From: Archegozetes longisetosus
Taxonomy: Eukaryota > Arthropoda > Arachnida > Sarcoptiformes > Trhypochthoniidae
Reading direction: 5' to 3'
DNA: 64,000 bases
NCBI GenBank assembly: GCA_018873245.2
Contig: JAEMBT020000007.1
Coordinates: forward strand, 1,426,001 to 1,490,000
The translations under genes were made by a program, and so were the position numbers. The notes under the pieces were generated by a model. It saw only the letters and a program-made list of their open reading frames with translations, was not told the DNA's origin and ran no database searches. Below, in pieces: positions 61,488 to 64,000 of the stretch; the stretch's first letter is position 1, and each line of letters starts with the position of its first letter.

Positions 61488-62681
61488 TGTAATGAATTTC
61501 CTATGGGTTTTATTAACTATCGATTTAATTAAAGTTTAATTAACATAGCAGCTACAATAAAGTAATGCAAAAGTAGAACTCATTTATAAATTAGAAAAAG
61601 TCCAAGTAACTTGTTATGTACAAAGTTAGATGTATATGAGTGAAGTTAGACTGATTTTACATAGAAGTTTGATAATCAATCAATTCTATTTTACGTTTAC
61701 GCACTTACTATTTTGTTATCATTTAAATATGCAATTAAAGTGAGGGAAAATACTTTGCAATAACATTGAATTTCCCATTAGTTACACTACCTTATTAAAA
61801 TAAACAATAAAAATTTTTCTATCTATCAATGAGAAAGTCTACCACGAAATCGCAATTTTAATTTATGTACATTTAAAAGCAAGTTTGTAGTTCTAATGTT
61901 CAAAATTATTCGATACTGGAATATCCTTAGAAAACAGATTTGGATTAACCAAGAATAAACTTTGTAGAAAGGAGCGCTGATACAAATTTGGGTCATATTT
62001 ATTCTTAAATTTTAATGTATGATATATTCGATCCGACAAATTTGACGTCCGTACATGTTCACTAGCTCAATATTAATTTTCGAAATTGGAAATTTCTAGC
62101 TGTTAATTTAAATTAATCCACCAATTTTATTTATACGAAATTTCGTCGGTATGTTTATACTTAGTTAAATAAATATAACAGAACTTTGCATCTACGTAAT
62201 AGTCACAGTTTTAATATTTCTCATGTATAGTGAATACAGTGAATTGAAAAACTGTAATTCTTTACGAAAGCAAAATTCATGAGTAGGTAAGGAAGAAATT
62301 GAATATTGTGAAAAATTAGTATTGAAAGGGTAGACGTTTATGAGGATTCAGCTTTCGTATCTTCACAATATTAAGTATTGAAATATAATCTATTATTCAT
62401 ATATTATATCTGTGCTTCATTGAACAGATATATTCATGCAAGTTGAATCACATTTAACTTGACAATGTCAACAATAGAATCTAGAGAAATAAAAATAGAA
62501 GTGAAGTACATCCGTAAAACCAAGTTTCTCTGTATCATTTAATATCGAAAAATGTTCGTTTAAATAATCACAGTTCATTAGAATAAGAAACATGCGCTAA
62601 TTTAAAAATGAAATTACGATCTTATCATTTTTGAAGCAATATTAATGATCCTTATGAACAAAATATAAAGAAATAAAATTT
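61488..62681. other. AT-rich spacer, nothing recognised
   Basis: No gene or repeat recognised; includes the 3' flank of the minus-strand secreted-protein gene. Confidence 0.5.
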
Positions 62682-63677
62682 TTAAGCATGCGTGAATCGG
62701 CTGAATATATCTCTAGCTGGTTGTAAAATTGGCTCAAGAATTGAGGAAGATTCATCTGGCGGTTGAGTTCTTTTCGAAGATTTCTTTGTCTTCTTCCTGG
62801 TTCCCGCAGTTCTACCACAATTAGTTCCTCCATCTGATCGACACAACGATTTTACAGGCGAACCAACAGAGCTATCACCCAATGATTTGATAATTCTTGC
62901 TGAATATGATTTTGGGCATCTTTCTCGCTCCATAGCAAAGCGAAGGCCATCATGCAGACCATTTATGCAAGCCTTGTATTTGCCATAATTACTATTTAAC
63001 GATGAAAAATAATGGTATTCATCAAAATACAGTATTGCGTATTTGTTCCTTTCATTAGGTCTCTTTTAATTCGATAAGTCAGAAAAATCTCCACTTAAAA
63101 AATTGAATAAAAATTTACAGAATAAAAATAGACCTTCGAAAAACTTCATGTAATCAAAATGTTGGTAACCTTATTTTTTAGTAAAATTCAACTGATTAAA
63201 GAAGAACTTGGCTTTTAATTAATTTCTTTTAGAGGTTAAACAATCATGTTGTATCTCTATTCAAAAGTAAGGTTTTATCTGAGCGTTGAGTTAATCGTAG
63301 TTCCGAAATAATCATTAAATCAAAACTAATTTAGTAAATTCTAGTAAGCTATGATGGTGAATTTTTCTCGAATTTGAAATACATTATGAAACTAATCTTT
63401 TCTGACGTGTGAATTAGGTAAAAATTTTAGAATTAAACTTCAATGCATACCAACATAATCCACCACTACTCTGACCACTTGATAGTCCAGATAATAAACT
63501 TGTTGGCAAAAAATTTTGCAAACAATTCATAACGCCGCGAGACGCAATCCTATCACAGGCACCAAACACTGGTAATTGTCTATCGAGACCCTGGAGTCCA
63601 CTCAACAGACTTTGAGATTTAACTTCGCTTACTGAAAAGATTAAAGTCAAACTGATAATCAGTTTTATGAATCCCAT
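62682..63677 (-). CDS. Secreted cysteine-containing protein of unknown function, two exons
   Basis: Exon 1 (63677-63451) starts at the first ATG, MGFIKLIISLTLIFSVSEVKS, a clear signal peptide. It runs through LLSGLQGLDRQLPVFGACD and ends TTATGTTG before GTATGC. A 459-bp intron ends in AAATAG at 62992. Exon 2 (62991-62682) joins in phase 2 to give GGLCCNYGKYKACINGL. The full protein has 178 residues. Cysteines appear as C, C, CC, C, C, C, C, with the adjacent pair followed six residues later by another (CCxxxxxxC), suggesting a small disulfide-bonded domain. The tail is basic and Ser/Pro-rich (GTRKKTKKSSKRTQPPDESS), then a short helix-like end. I recognise no family. It may belong to a lineage-restricted secreted family. 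The splice join is inferred from phase and cysteine pattern. Confidence 0.72.
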
Positions 63678-64000
63678 GTTCTTTGTTAAAAGTCGACTCA
63701 AATAAACCCCTTGAATAATCTTAGAAACGATCTTAAACGAGCTTTTATATCTTAACCATTTCTATTATAAATATCTAAAGTTGTCCTTGAAGTCAATAAT
63801 TGATATCCCGGACCTGTCTTCTATGTAATTTATATGATGACTCCTCTTCTCACTTATTACAGGTTTGCTTAAAATTTTTAATTTTTTGTGTTAATTTTCC
63901 TTGACTTTTCTTTTCTTTATAAGTTTGATGTTTTCAGATAGATATCAATAGCAAGAAAGATCGTGGATTCAATGATATTTCTATTATCAACCTTGGAAAA
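63678..64000. other. 5' flank of the secreted-protein gene
   Basis: No coding region recognised. Being upstream of a minus-strand gene, this stretch would contain its promoter; a TTTATAT-like word near 63745 is a possible TATA element, with low confidence. Confidence 0.4.

Noticed and set aside
1-64000. CRISPR arrays, bacterial operons, riboswitches or rRNA genes
   Set aside because: None seen; introns, SINE, LINEs and telomere-type repeats make this eukaryotic nuclear DNA.

Overview
This window is AT-rich eukaryotic DNA, most likely from an arthropod and perhaps a mite or other arachnid. The evidence is: short introns (several of 52-85 bp) with GT-AG borders; a secreted peritrophin-type chitin-binding protein; degenerate (CCTAA)n/(TTAGG)n arrays, the arthropod telomere unit; and an arthropod-style mix of transposons (DD34D mariner, Tc1-like, hAT, R1/TRAS/SART-like and Jockey/CR1-like LINEs, solo LTRs, a tRNA-derived SINE). 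The species assignment is inference. All gene models were built by hand from splice phase and protein motifs.

Layout. Positions 1-26,250 hold no gene I can support, only AT-rich unique-looking DNA, three long (CT)n tracts and one copy of a dispersed repeat (9.3-9.75 kb). An inverted second copy of that repeat (26.25-27.62 kb) carries an internally deleted Tc1-like element; the 9.4 kb copy preserves the empty target site. A decayed mariner with intact ends lies at 29.34-30.73 kb. Two abutting TIR elements follow (31.4-32.8 kb), the second split by a SINE with an 18-bp target duplication. A frameshifted, secreted beta-lactamase-like serine hydrolase lies at 33.3-34.2 kb.

From 34.95 to 41.93 kb two LINE copies of an R1/TRAS/SART-like family lie head-to-tail, separated and flanked by degenerate CCTAA arrays. 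The first is 5'-truncated inside the reverse transcriptase. The second is nearly full length, with a zinc-knuckle ORF1 and an endonuclease/RT ORF2, but ORF2 is broken by a frameshift and a stop codon.

The right third is the gene-bearing part. At 43.3-45.9 kb is a two-exon gene for a secreted DUF4855-type protein, a family I know from bacteria, so horizontal transfer is likely. At 52.0-52.5 kb is a two-exon secreted chitin-binding protein. On the minus strand at 57.2-59.7 kb is a six-exon eIF2-alpha-kinase-like (PKR/GCN2/HRI-type) protein kinase of 484 residues, whose last exon encodes the C-terminal half of a double-stranded-RNA-binding domain. At 62.7-63.7 kb on the minus strand is a two-exon secreted cysteine-containing protein. 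Between these lie a 5'-truncated minus-strand LINE (47.2-48.8 kb), a long perfect-looking hairpin (49.4-49.85 kb), a hAT transposase fragment framed by GGACCT-rich repeats (50.0-50.8 kb), a second long palindrome split by a solo LTR (55.0-56.0 kb) and a second solo LTR of the same family (61.05-61.49 kb).

The genes do not form an operon or pathway. The PKR-like kinase is the most interesting host gene: a kinase joined to a dsRNA-binding module would be a dsRNA-sensing design that arthropods are not known to have. The same neighbourhood holds two long inverted repeats that could make dsRNA if transcribed, but any functional link is speculation.
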